Assembly: GCF_902459465.1 (NCBI RefSeq)
Contig: NC_047070.1
Location: 6,560,554-6,624,553, forward strand
Length of the DNA: 64,000 nt
DNA from: Asterias rubens
Lineage: Eukaryota; Echinodermata; Asteroidea; Forcipulatida; Asteriidae
Reading direction: 5' to 3'
Position numbers and translations under genes: made by a program
Notes under the pieces: model-generated
Seen by the model: the letters and a program-made list of their open reading frames with translations, nothing else
Database searches by the model: none
Told to the model about the DNA's origin: nothing
Shown here: positions 35,901 through 44,900 of the stretch, piece by piece
Position numbering within the stretch: position 1 is the first letter of the stretch
Layout of the letters: every line of letters starts with the position of its first letter

Positions 35901-38900
35901 TAATGGCATAGAACAGGCCTCGTAAATGGTTTATTTCTTAATTTTGACCGATCGAGCAGGCTTTGGCCAAAGATTGATTGCTGACATTGCCCCGCGAAAA
36001 AAAGAGACAATTGAGACATGCATCGTTGTTAATAGAAACCTTTCTCAAATTGTGTATTCCTATTTAAGTTATACTAAATGTAGGGGTTGATCTTCCTCCA
36101 TTGACATTCGCTTTTGATTTTCGGCAATATAGGCCTACAATGTATCTCAAGAACACAACCATGTAGGATTAGACAATAGAATGATTCCAACAACCAACTG
36201 TAAAGGTTTACTTTTCCTTAAAGCTAGAAAACCCAAGGCTATAAAGGGTCTATATGTGTACTTTTTGTACGACAAAAAAACCGTTGTCCACAGATTTACA
36301 CTAAATGATAGTAGAAAGCTTCCCTGAAAATATTAGTTGCTGAGGTGCTGTAGTTTTTGAGAAATGAGTAAAACCATATCATGAAAATAATTTTTGTCTC
36401 AGTGATCATGAGACAAAAATTATTTTAGCATGTAAAAACGTATTTTCATGACATTGTTTTACTCATTTCTCAAAAACTACAGCACCTCAGCAACTAATAT
36501 TTTAAGGCATGTTTCTACTGTCATTATCTTCAAACGGTGTAAGTTTAATTTAAATCTGTAGACATTTTGTTTTGTGTTACAAAAGTACCCAAATCCATTA
36601 AAGGCAGTGGACACTATTGGTAATTACTCAAAATAATTATTAGCATAAAACCTTTCTTGGTAGCAAGTAATGGGGAGCTGTTGATAGTATAAAACATTGT
36701 GAGAAACGCCTTCCTCTGAAGTAACATAGTTTTCGAGAAAGAAGTATTTCTCCACGAATTTGAATTCGAGACCTCAGATTTAGAATTGGAGGTCACGAAA
36801 TCAAGCACTTCGTGTGACAAGGGTGTTTTTTCTTTCATTATTATCTCGCAACTTTGACAACAAATTGAGCTCAAATTTTCACAGGTTTGTTAATTTGTGC
36901 ATATGTTAACATACACCAAGTGAGAAGACTGGTCTTTGACAATTACCAATAGTGTCTAGTGTCTACACTGACGGTCTGTGTGTCTAAATTTTCCCAGAAA
37001 AATAGAAGAACAAAAAGTGAGAAATTAACACAGGGTGGTGAGGGGGTTTACTACTATTACCCAGAATTTTCTTAGAGTTTTATTTCCTTGAAGTCAATTC
37101 TGTAGCCTATAAAAGACTTACAAGATTTGTTTTCAAAAAAGCACCTTCCCGATTCAACATCTTGCCAACACCTAACAATCTTGCCGACAGTTAACAGTTA
37201 ACCCACTTCATAAATTACACCTGTAAATATTTATTCTATACCCCCTGTGTGTTCAGCTGTATGTGTTACATTATAACACCCACCTCCATGGTTAAAGGCA
37301 CTGTCCAGACACCTTTGGTAATTGTCAAAGACCAGTATTCTCACTTGGTGTATCCCAACATATATGCATAAAATAACAAATCTATGGAAACATGGACTCA
37401 CAGTCATCAAAGTTGCAAGAAAATAATGAACGGAAAAGAAATAATCACTTTGTTGCACAAATTTGTGTGTTTTCAGATGCCTAATGAAAGACTTCAGGCC
37501 TGAAGTATTTCATTACTGTATATGTGAGAGAAATTACTCCAAGTTCTAAAACAAACTACAATACTTCAGAGGGATCCGTTTCTCACAATGTTTTATTCTA
37601 TTAACAGCTCTCCATTGCTTGTAACCAAGTGCTTTACAAGTATTTTGAGTAATAACCAATAGTGTCCAGTGCCTTTAAGCACTGGGATGATGCCACCCAG
37701 GAGTGTGGTTCTGTGGTTGTTATGTCTCAAGTCAACCATGTACATGTGCATGTAGATCAGTGTGTTATCATCATGTAGTGCATCCTTTATCTCTCCTTCA
37801 CTTTGATTAACACCCTTTGGTGTGAATTGAGCCGCTAGTCAAACATGGCTTCCCAATTTAATGCCCCATGAAGTTGGTTTACATTGGAAATTTCCAGTTG
37901 GTGTTATTTTAAGCATAGATACTGATAACTGCCTTCTGAATTTAATCATAGAGGTAAAAAATAGATTTCTTTGAATCCATGATTTATTGGAGGTTTAAAA
38001 CCATATTGCAATGTAATATGATCATGATTTGATTGAGTAAAGGTTCTTTACTTCTAAAGTTATAATAATAATAATTTGGGGGTAAATCATCCTTACTCGC
38101 AGCTAAGAGCTGAATTGCGAAGGACGTGGCTACAACGTGTTCGAGAAGCTGGCATGCAAGGGCGCCTTTGGCTGCCAGCCACATCAACCCATTATGACCA
38201 CGGAGCACAGCCAAAGATCAAAAGTGTTTGATTTTTTTTCACGAGTGAGGAAAACCGGATGGTCTAGAAAACCCTTGTGGCACCCCAGAGAACCAAAGCA
38301 CAACTCAACTCACAACTCACATATGGAGTAATGTTACAATGATGATCGAAAATTTATTTGTAGGTAGAGAGGACTCACTGATCACAGTAATATCAGTCCC
38401 AGCTATAGTTGGGCCGTCCCAACTATAGCTGGGCCGTCCCAACTATAGCTGGAACCAATCCCAACTTGAGCGTTACAGTTGGGAGTCTTAGGAGACACAA
38501 CTGTAACACCCGAGTTGGGACTGGTGACCGTTCCCCTGGTCCCAACTTTAGTTGGGACGATTCTTTAGTTGGGATATACACATGTTGTATTGACCCCTTG
38601 ACATACCGGTAAATTATCAAATACATGTAGGGAACTTCATTTTACACATTTTAACGTGCAGTTAGAGACTCATATTAAGGACTCTATTTACAAGAAAATG
38701 ATGGCATTACAAAACCAAACTAAACTCTGCAGCCCCTCTTCCAGAGAATTTGCTACCAAACAGGCCACAATATTAAATACCATGATGTAACAGGAAAAAC
38801 AACAACTTCAGGAACAATCCTTGGTCCTCAAAAAAGCCTCCCCCCCCCCAACCTCCAAACGAAACAGGAACTTTCAGGAACAACTTGTCAGCTACTTGAT

Positions 38901-40932
38901 GATTTACTGCCTCCTGTAAACACACTGATACTCCGAATGACATCCAAATGATAACTGAAAGTCGCAATAAATCAAATCAGACGGGATGTTCTGACATTTG
39001 AATGAACTTCCTCCAGTTCCTTGTGTCCTGCCGACAACCTTTCAGTTCCAGGCAACCAACTCCTGACGTTGTTTCCTTCAATCATGCGAGTTACGTAACT
39101 GCCTGCATGCTGCAAGACCCTCGATGAAACTTTCCACTTTTCAAATAAAATGTATACAAATAAAAAGTTCCGGGCAATGCAATTGCAGTTTGTCCAAAAC
39201 AGGGGAAGGTACCACCAGGCACTAGCTAAGGTTACTGTTTCCATACCAGGCCTTTGTTTATTTGATTTTCCAATGGCACAGCTGAGAAACCGAAAATATA
39301 GAAATCAGCTGATCACTCAATATTTAGCATGCCTAACTGAAAGGGAAATTGTTTTAACTTTTGTTTCCATTGCAATTACATGAACTTCAACATTCTCTGA
39401 ATCCCCCTTTCATTTTTTCAAATCCATCCCTGGGGAATTCCCAGGGACTTTGGGTGACATTTTCACGTACACTTTAAATTTCTTACCTTCTGGTTGAAAG
39501 TAAAATTTAAATAACTTTGGGTTGTACAAAGAAAATTTACTAGATCCCAATTTGAAGCAACAACCTCTGGTTTAATGTGCAAGCGCTCTACCAACTGAGC
39601 TATTAAGCCCTTTTTTGTCAATATTTTTGATTAATGGTTTCTGACTCGCACCCCTGAACAAAAAAATTGATAAAATAGGGAGACTGCTAACATAAGGGCT
39701 AGATACATGTAGCTCAATGGGAAACTTTCTGAGACGATAGAGGGCAGTAGACTTACCGGGTAAATCCATTGTTCTCAGAATTATGCGCATGTTCAGTACT
39801 ACGTAAACAATGGAAATTTACCCGGTAAGTCTGCTGCCACCTAGTGTTGGAGTCTCCTATTGGTCGACACCAGTACATAAATCTGGAGGTCATTGGTTCA
39901 GATGCCGCTCATAGTTAGACAATTTTCCTTTGTTCAACGCCAAAGTATTTTTAAATTACACGGTCAGTTTCCCTTGTGGCTTATAACTTGGTAATTTAAA
40001 GCCATTGGACACTTCCTATATCACAACTTATATTATAAAATCACATTCCTGTGAAAATTTAGGCTCAATCAGTCAGGAGAAAATAACGGGAAAATCCACC
40101 CTTGTTTCCGTACGTTTCGTCATGTCATGACATGTGTTTAAAACAAATCCTTAATTCTCGATATCGAGAATTGGTAAATGTTTTAATGTTTCCAAAAAGT
40201 AAAAATGTTTTCTCAAAAGCATTTCATGGAATACTATTTCAAGAGAAGTCTTACACCAATACCTTCTGATTTTTTTTTTTCTGTTCCGAAATGGTCCAAT
40301 GGCTTTAAAGTAAAGTTAAGAGAAATAACCCGTGAGAAAATAGCCTGCTGAATGTTAGATTTTCTCTCTGCTTGTGAGCATAATTAAGAGAAATTTACCC
40401 TGGATTGAACAGCATGAAAAGTTTCCTAAAGACTAATAATTATAGCAATTTATGTAAATCCTGATAAAAGAAAATGGGTTTTATTTGTGTCGATGCGATA
40501 CTTTGTCCTTAGAAAAAAAGTAGGAAATTTGATTGAACACAGGGGCTGGACTATATGGTATAGGGTTTTTAAAAATAGTCTTTTCAAGCTAGTAAAAAAA
40601 AATTCTGATTTTTCCATATGTGCAAAAACACAGAAATCAGACTGAAGTACATTGTAGAAAGAATATCATGCAGGCTGGTGAATTGACTAAGCCAATGTGA
40701 GTAGGGCTCAAAAGCATGTAGGCCCCTAACAAAGTTTTTTTAAATTATGTTCAAGTAGAATACTAAGAAAGTTAAAAAAACATTTTTTGCACAATTGATA
40801 AAACAAGCATTTGAAATACACTTACCATTTGTGGACGTTACAGACGCAGAATTAGTATACAGGTAATGTTGGTTGCCATTAGTGTCCATGTCTTCAGTTG
40901 GGAATGATCTGCACTGTGACTTAATCCTTAAC
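17948..40932 (-). CDS. PPAR-like nuclear receptor (NR1C type), 6 exons, ~398 aa
   Basis: Ligand-regulated transcription factor expected in the nucleus as an RXR heterodimer on DR1-type elements. Coding parts in gene order: 40826-40889 (ATG at 40889), 22279-22397, 21055-21205, 19633-19856, 18652-19042 and 17948-18195 (TGA). All have GT-AG borders, and phases 1, 0, 1, 0, 1 fit. Residues ~40-61 are zinc finger 1 ([21 protein letters not shown]-box CEGCKG). Finger 2 ([16 protein letters not shown]...) has an enlarged D-box, C-x7-[16 protein letters not shown] is the PPAR-type T/A-box. The ligand domain shows [16 protein letters not shown], then [17 protein letters not shown] and the AF-2 helix PLMMEVYDL. 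Rev-erb/E75 is less likely because of the MSH-D-A-RFGRMP box and the AF-2 present. The A/B region is short (~39 aa). The final exon is tandemly repeated downstream. PPAR-group membership is strong by eye; orthology is not tested. Confidence 0.88.
18225..18460 (-). mobile_element. SINE fragment with tRNA-like head
   Basis: Minus strand: GTGGCCAAGTGGTTAAGAGC, a B-box-like GTGTGGGTTTGAATAAC and a shortened body. Lies in the PPAR intron between exons D and E. Confidence 0.6.
19195..19345. mobile_element. Short MITE with GCCGATTTCAC ends
   Basis: Inverted ends CAGCCGATTTCACGA and TGGTGAAATCGGCGGCTG enclose repeated TCCTAACTTAGGACG/CCTAAGTTAGGA palindromes; ~150 bp, in a PPAR intron. Confidence 0.65.
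19378..19590 (+). mobile_element. tRNA-derived SINE, second type
   Basis: CCTCGGTAGTCTAGTTGGTA (A box) and GTGGGTTTGAATCCCACTTG (B box) head, then a GGACTCGGGGAAAGTACTGA body and a TTATCCCTGATGCAAAT tail. The same tail appears at 49.70-49.74 kb. It is not a true tRNA: the ends do not pair. Confidence 0.65.
20431..20820. mobile_element. MITE family B
   Basis: TTTAAAGGCAATGGACACTA to ACTGATTGTGTCCAGTG. In the PPAR intron between exons C and B. Confidence 0.8.
21884..22087. mobile_element. Palindromic MITE family E, copy 2
   Basis: Same ends (AAAGCCCGGGTTCATACTTC ... GAACCGGGCTTTA) and the same GACGTCA-containing stem as the 6.1-kb copy. Lies in the PPAR intron between the two zinc-finger exons. 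Confidence 0.75.
22606..23045. repeat. 54-bp minisatellite, ~8 copies
   Basis: Unit CAACTTGCAAACTATTGGCC ... CCAATCAGCCAGTTTCGTA, very homogeneous. Because 54 is divisible by 3, long open frames appear by chance on both strands. It starts ~200 bp upstream of the first zinc-finger exon. Confidence 0.9.
23538..23661. mobile_element. Palindromic MITE family F (duplication breakpoint in its loop)
   Basis: Arms GGGAGACTTTTAAGACAAAA and TCGTCTAAAAAGTCTCC, with inner CACTGGTCCTTTT / AAAAGGACTGGTGAG. The left edge of the 4.66-kb duplication lies at its centre (23606), and only its right half recurs at 28268-28323. Confidence 0.75.
24148..24823. mobile_element. Head-to-head pair of family B MITEs
   Basis: Two elements meet at ~24451 (GGGTCTTTAAAGACAGTGGAC) and form an inverted repeat with arms of up to ~300 bp. 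Both arms share the private variant ACCAATATTGTGAAGACTAG instead of the family's CCAAGTGAGAAGACTGG. Confidence 0.8.
25392..25880. mobile_element. Element with CGTTCCCACTGGA ends and repeated GATCGCCC motifs
   Basis: Left GCGTTCCCACTGGATCC and right GGGTCCAGTGGGAACG are inverted. Inside, CGTTCCCAC recurs at ~25549, 25654 and 25768, and GATCGCCC or its complement about seven times. No coding capacity; class unknown. The duplicate is at ~30053-30540. Confidence 0.6.
26310..26375 (-). ncRNA. Hammerhead-like hairpin 3' of Penelope copy 1
   Basis: On the minus strand an outer GCCT/AGGC stem, an inner GACTC-(TGCTA)-GGGTC hairpin and the strand GAAACGTC occupy hammerhead-like positions. The expected CTGATGA strand is replaced by TCGAGAAA. 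Penelope-like elements are known to carry hammerhead ribozymes. Activity is doubtful without the conserved strand. Confidence 0.4.
26662..28270 (-). mobile_element. Penelope-like element, 5'-truncated reverse transcriptase-endonuclease frame
   Basis: About 535 codons remain. RT motifs: [16 protein letters not shown], motif [12 protein letters not shown], motif [17 protein letters not shown] and the catalytic YIDDIFFIW. Downstream come cysteine-rich [10 protein letters not shown] and then a GIY-YIG endonuclease core ([22 protein letters not shown]). The stop is at 26662. The N-terminal third is missing because the duplication junction at 28268 lies inside the frame, so this copy has no start of its own. 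It lies in the PPAR-like gene's long intron, same strand as the host. Confidence 0.92.
28810..29485. mobile_element. Head-to-head pair of family B MITEs (duplicate)
   Basis: Copy of the 24148-24823 pair inside duplication unit 2, with the same private variant. Confidence 0.8.
30971..31036 (-). ncRNA. Hammerhead-like hairpin 3' of Penelope copy 2
   Basis: Same motif as at 26310-26375, inside duplication unit 2. Confidence 0.4.
31323..33703 (-). mobile_element. Penelope-like element, longer reverse transcriptase-endonuclease frame
   Basis: Open from just after an in-frame TGA at ~33706 to the stop at 31323, about 793 codons. The N-terminal part ([55 protein letters not shown]) precedes the RT core ([40 protein letters not shown]). 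Then come a CxxC segment and a GIY-YIG endonuclease ([20 protein letters not shown]). These domains in this order define endonuclease-bearing Penelope-like elements. No ATG opens the N-terminal part; an acceptor-like TGATTTCTAG at ~33640 may mark a retained-intron structure, common in this group. All catalytic motifs look intact. Subgroup (Neptune, Poseidon or other) not decided. Confidence 0.92.
33690..34068. repeat. Interval with recurrent GGTCAGTCGC[A/T]TTACA
   Basis: The motif GGTCAGTCGC(A/T)TTACA recurs at ~33701, 33889 and 34489, bracketing AT-rich sequence 5' of the Penelope frame. It may mark the ends of a further short element. Confidence 0.4.
34068..34488. mobile_element. Palindromic MITE family G
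   Basis: Long inverted arms with CCACAGATTTACATTAAACT, GGAAAGCTTCCCTTCAAAT and TTTTTGAGAAATGAGTAAAA, and the complements on the right. Ends TTAAAGGATTCGGGTAC and GTACATACACCCTTTAA. Confidence 0.75.
35548..35735. repeat. 21-bp minisatellite, ~9 copies
   Basis: Unit GCTGTGGTGCCCTGTGCTTTT with few substitutions. Divisible by 3, so it mimics coding (KAQGTTA repeats on minus). Adjacent exon signals are absent. Confidence 0.9.
36239..36601. mobile_element. Palindromic MITE family G, copy 2
   Basis: Arms ~180 bp: CACAGATTTACACTAAATGA and TTTGAGAAATGAGTAAAAC, meeting at TGTCTCAGTGATCATGAGAC. Better preserved than the 34.1-kb copy. Confidence 0.8.
36599..36965. mobile_element. MITE family B
   Basis: TTAAAGGCAGTGGACACTAT to AATAGTGTCTAGTGTCT. 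Directly abuts the family G element, sharing the TTAAAGG boundary. Confidence 0.8.
37292..37679. mobile_element. MITE family B, diverged centre
   Basis: TTAAAGGCACTGTCCAGACA to AATAGTGTCCAGTGCCTTTAA. The central hairpin is GAAAGACTTCAGGCCTGAAG instead of GACCTC. Confidence 0.75.
38385..38580. repeat. GTCCCAACTATAG palindrome cluster
   Basis: Three direct copies of CCCAACTATAGCTGG-like sequence and inverted AACTTTAGTTGGGAC / ACAGTTGGGAGTC segments make a compact self-complementary block of ~195 bp. Likely a small MITE with internal tandem arms. Confidence 0.6.
39530..39660 (-). mobile_element. tRNA-derived SINE head
   Basis: Minus strand: GGGCTTAATAGCTCAGTTGG..AGAGCGCTTG (A box) and GTTGTTGCTTCAAATTGGG (degraded B box). 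Related to the 7.2-kb SINE. Confidence 0.55.
39718..39860. mobile_element. Palindromic MITE family F
   Basis: Arms TGGGAAACTTTCTGAGACG..GCAGTAGACTTACCGGGTAA and complement, enclosing TCAGTACTACG. 143 bp. A sister lies at 53798-53942. Confidence 0.8.
39997..40311. mobile_element. MITE family I
   Basis: Ends TTTAAAGCCATTGGACACTT and GGTCCAATGGCTTTAAAG, with a central palindrome ATTCTCGATATCGAGAAT. Confidence 0.8.
40826..40932 (-). CDS. Candidate N-terminal coding exon of the PPAR-like gene
   Basis: Bounded on the minus strand by acceptor TTACTTCCAG and donor AATG|GTAAGTG. ATG at 40889-40887 opens [20 protein letters not shown] and ends in phase 1, exactly what exon 22279-22397 needs (joined codon GGT, then [13 protein letters not shown]). 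The frame stays open up to the acceptor, so an earlier start in another exon is possible. No other minus-strand gene competes for it within 18 kb. Transcript evidence is lacking. Confidence 0.6.
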
Positions 40933-41457
40933 CTGGAAGTAACACAAAAATCACCGTTCATGAAAAAATACATTGTTTAACATTGGCTATATCGGCAGAG
41001 TACAACTTTGGTAATTACTCTAAAAAAATACATGTAAACGACGTTATAAAAATACTTACAAGATGCAAGAGCACTGGAGAGCTTTTGTTATTATCACAAA
41101 CATTGTTAGAAACGACATCCTTTGAAGTATAATGTAGTTAAAAAGGGACAACAAATTCTCACATACAAAAACGCTTACACACAAAAAGTTGAATCTGACG
41201 AAGGCTACGGCCAATAAGGGTGGGGCTTTTTAGTCAGTGATTTATTTGCGATTTCGATGACCAATTAAGCCCAATTTTTTTTACAGATTTGTAATTTAAT
41301 GCATTTACGTCGGGATACATCAAGTGATGATACCAGTCTTTGACAAGTACCAAAATTATCCCCTAAGTACCCATCAAAACGTGTGTCTTTGAATAACACA
41401 AGGAACTTTTACGATTTGCTTCTGTCCTACCAATTACCTCTCGAACTAACACCCCAA

Positions 41458-41647
41458 GTAGACCGATCCAATAGGCTCCGCCCACGCATACGTGTGAGCA
41501 AGAACATGATCCTCTCCAATGCCTTTCTGCACAATCTGCCGCGCTCGCCAAGCATCAGCGCACGCATGTCGGACCTTATTTGTCGGACCTTCGTTGCGTT
41601 GTGATTGGTCAATACGCAATGGGGCGGAGCTTAATGGATCGGTCTAT
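41458..41647. mobile_element. TA-flanked MITE, ~190 bp
   Basis: TA|GACCGATCCAATAGGCTCC at the left and GGAGCTTAATGGATCGGTC|TA at the right, with ~27-bp inverted ends and TA target duplication, as in Tc1/mariner-type derivatives. Confidence 0.75.
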
Positions 41648-42078
41648 TACCAGTCCTCTCAAGTAGCCTAAGTTATTTCTTTAAATGTTTATTCATTTAT
41701 GAATTGGATTGTTCCAGAACAGATGCCGAATTTGAAAAGCCACTCTTTTGACTCATTTTGACTTGTAACATTTTATGAATCAGTATAATTATAATGAAAA
41801 ATGGACTTTAATTCTTTGAGGAAATGGTGGCTAAAACATAAATAATTGGATATTCCACTGTGGACATAACATTTTCCTAAAATAGCGTCCAACATGTAGC
41901 ACTGACGCTCTCAAGACCACCGTATACCCGGAAATCAAACATGCACTTTGTAACACTTTGAAAAAAATAGGCCTTACATCGTGGGTTGGACAGATAATTT
42001 TTGGCTAATAAATCCCATTTTCAATTAGGTAGTGGATGACTTGCCGGCACGGGCTTACATTATACCAAAAAAAACATT

Positions 42079-42362
42079 TTAAAGGCACTGGACACTATTG
42101 GTAGTTATTCAAAATAATTGTTACTAGCATAAAACTTACTTGGTAACGAGCAATGGAGAGCTGTTGATAGTATAAAACATTGCTAGAAAGGGCTCCCTTT
42201 CATAGTAACATAGTTTTTTAAAGAAATAATTTCTCACTCAATCAAAAATATTAAAAAGAATTCATGACTGAATCCTTTTTTAGGCTGAAACTGAAAACAC
42301 ACAAATGTGTGCAGTAAGGGTGTTTTTGCTTTCATTATGCACTGAATATCCACTGCCTTTAA
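42079..42362. mobile_element. MITE family B, shortened
   Basis: TTTAAAGGCACTGGACACTA to ATATCCACTGCCTTTAA. The right third is deleted. Confidence 0.75.
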
Positions 42363-42503
42363 TTTAACTTTTTTGCTTATTTTTCTTTTTACCATCACCA
42401 CCAACCCCGACCCGAGAACTCCTAGATGAGGTTCATTGCGCTATCTTTTCATAGCGGAACGAAAATCATCATAGTACCGGACCCTCCAGCCCTCATCCTT
42501 TGG

Positions 42504-42679
42504 CTGACAAACGACGCCGAAGGCCTACTGCGTCCTTCTGCTGACAAACGACACCGAAGGCCTACTGCGTCCTTCTGCTGACAAACGACACCGAAGGCCT
42601 ACTGCGTCCTTCTGCTGACAAACGACACCGAAGGCCTACTGCGTCCTTCTGCTGACAAACGACACCGAAGGCCTAACTG
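42504..42679. repeat. 37-bp minisatellite, 5 copies
   Basis: Unit CTGACAAACGACACCGAAGG..CCTACTGCGTCCTTCTG at 42504, 42541, 42578, 42615 and 42652. Copies are almost identical. Confidence 0.9.
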
Positions 42680-43204
42680 CGGCCTAGCCTTTAGTCAAGG
42701 CGCAAGCGACACACCCAGATGTCAAGGACAACCCCAGATATCACACTCGTAAAAAAAAGACCAGCGCGATTTTGTTGGCCTTACATTTTTCTTTACTTTT
42801 TGCCACAGATTTGGGTGAGAGAAATGTAATGCATTATATGCAAGAGCGTGATGAGTTGTTGGCCAATAAGAAGACAAAATTACCATAGGTCACATGCCGC
42901 GTGCACGCCTTTACCCACACACACAAAATGGTGCACTGAAAAGTCACGCGCTGAGAGCAACACACAGAAGGTGCATGAATAATTTATAAGATAAACGAGT
43001 TGCTAAACGCGCTTCGCGGCTGAGTCGCTCACGCTGGTCTTTTTTAGTGCATGACATCGGGGGATGACGCCGCCGCGTGCGCCTTGATTAAAGGCTAACT
43101 GCGGCCCCATCTAGAGGATACTTCGTAATAATCAGTCAGTCGGCTTGTCTGACAGCCACATTTAGTGGACCATAAAAACAGTGGGTTACAATCATGCATT
43201 TGGG

Positions 43205-43375
43205 AAAAAAGGATAACTTTCAGCAAAAAGGTCCATAAACCTGCCCCCACTTTTTCATTTGCTATGAAATGAATTAGTATTTTATAATTAAATATTTTAC
43301 TAAAAAATGAGATATTCCTTTATTGGTCGAAATGACTGAAAAAGTGTTGGCAGGGCAGGATACAAAAATCTTGGC
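43205..43375. mobile_element. Diverged relative of MITE family A
   Basis: Begins GGATAACTTTC and carries the inverted CACTTTTTCAT / ATGAAAAAGTG-like arms around an AT-rich core, but with many changes and a degraded CCTGCC in place of the GGCGCC arm. Confidence 0.45.
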
Positions 43376-43440
43376 CAGCATTCTCCCATTTAATGTAACA
43401 CATTTTAAAACACAGTGGTTCGCTCGCCATAGGAGCAAAG

Positions 43441-43616
43441 TATGTACAGTGAATGCCAATGCAATTTGACGTTAATTTGACGTCACCACTCTGTTTTCGC
43501 TGCGAATCGCAAACTAGACCACAACTGAACCCCTGCGAAATAATCTTTACGAATTTGTGACGTCAGCTTTTGCTTCGCATTTGCATTCGCAGGAAGTATG
43601 ATATAAACCCGGCTTT
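43441..43616. mobile_element. Palindromic MITE family E, copy 3
   Basis: The right arm (TTCGCAGGAAGTATG..AACCCGGCTTTT) is clear; the left arm is degraded or truncated. Confidence 0.55.
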
Positions 43617-43709
43617 TTTCTCTACTCTAGTTTTTAATTCTACCTCCATGGTCTAACTAGTAAAATACAGAATAAATAACTGCCTACGGCAAGAAGGGGA
43701 TTCATGCAC

Positions 43710-44650
43710 CTTTTTATGGTTTGTAAACCATGATTTGCGAGTGCACGTTTTTTATGGTTTATAAACCATGATTGTCAGTGCACACTTGTATGGTTTGTAA
43801 ACCATGATTTCTGAGTGCACATTTTTTATGGTTTGTAAACCATGATTTCTGACTGCACATTTTTTATGGTTTATAAACCATGATTTGTGAGTGCAAGTTT
43901 TTATGGTTTATAAACCATGATTTGTGAGTGCACACTTTTATGGTTTGTAAACCATGATTTCTGAGTGCACATTTTTTATGATTTGTAAACCATGATTTCT
44001 GAGTGCACGTTTTCATGGTTTATAAACCATGATTTGTGAGTGCACATTTTTTATGGTTTGTAAACCATGATTTGTGAGTGCACGTTTTCATGGTTTATAA
44101 ACCATGATTTGTGAGTGCACATTTTTTATGGTTTGTAAACCATGATTTGTGAGTGCACACTTTTTATGGTTTGTAAACCATTATTTCTGAGTGCACATTT
44201 TTAATGGTTTGTAAACCATGATTTGTGAGTGCACATTTTTATGGTTTGTAAACCATGATTTGTAAGTGCACATTTTTTTATGGTTTACAAACAACTTTTT
44301 TGAGATGTGTAAATTTTCATGGTTTATAAACCATGTTTTTTAAGATGTCTCGATTTTCATGGTTTATAAACCATGTTTTTTAAGAAGTCCCGATTTTCAT
44401 GGTTTATAAACCATGGTCACAAACCATGATTGTATGGTTCATTTGTTATGGTTTATAAACCATGATTTGTAAACCATGATTTTTATTCTTCAATTTTCAT
44501 GGTTTATAAATCATGTTTTTGATGCTTCAGTTTTTATGGTTTATTAACCATGTTTTTAAGATGCGTAAATTTTCTTGGTTTATGAACCATGATTTGTAAA
44601 TGTTTTTTGTATGTTCATGGTTTGTAAACCATAAACTTATACACAACAAA
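43710..44650. repeat. ~38-bp palindromic minisatellite, about 24 copies
   Basis: Each unit carries the self-complementary core ATGGTTTATAAACCAT (or ...TTTGTAAA...), spaced by TGATTTCTGAGTGCACATTT. The first ~16 units are regular at 37-39 bp. Later units (from ~44.28 kb) have spacers of other sequence, yet the core persists. Confidence 0.92.
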
Positions 44651-44827
44651 TACTTTACTGGTATGTAAACCATAACAGGATTTGGCAACAGTTTCTATGG
44701 TTTACATCTAATTGCTGTAAACCATGGTAAAAACATGCCTTAAAAGTGTCAAACAATTAATGGACACACGGCGCCCCATAATAGCGGAACGAACCTAGCC
44801 TAGTCATATATAGCATGGTCAATAGTA

Positions 44828-44900
44828 ACTTCTTACTTCTAGAAACTATAAAGCGGGGGAGCCTTATTTATAGTTTCTAGAAGTACATGTAGTAACTTCT
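44828..44900. repeat. Short perfect inverted repeat
   Basis: TAACTTCTTACTTCTAGAAA..CTATAAA and its complement TTTATAGTTTCTAGAAGTA..GTAACTTC surround ~14 bp of GC-rich loop. A strong hairpin of unknown role. Confidence 0.6.

Noticed and set aside
38100..38330. Possible exon ([13 protein letters not shown] frame) related to a frame at 52.86-52.98 kb
   Set aside because: The two loci match as inverted nucleotide copies in both strands and lack splice sites; this is a dispersed repeat.
43710..44650. CRISPR-like array because of regular 38-bp spacing and palindromic repeats
   Set aside because: The genome is clearly eukaryotic, the spacers are themselves repeated rather than unique, and no cas-type gene exists.
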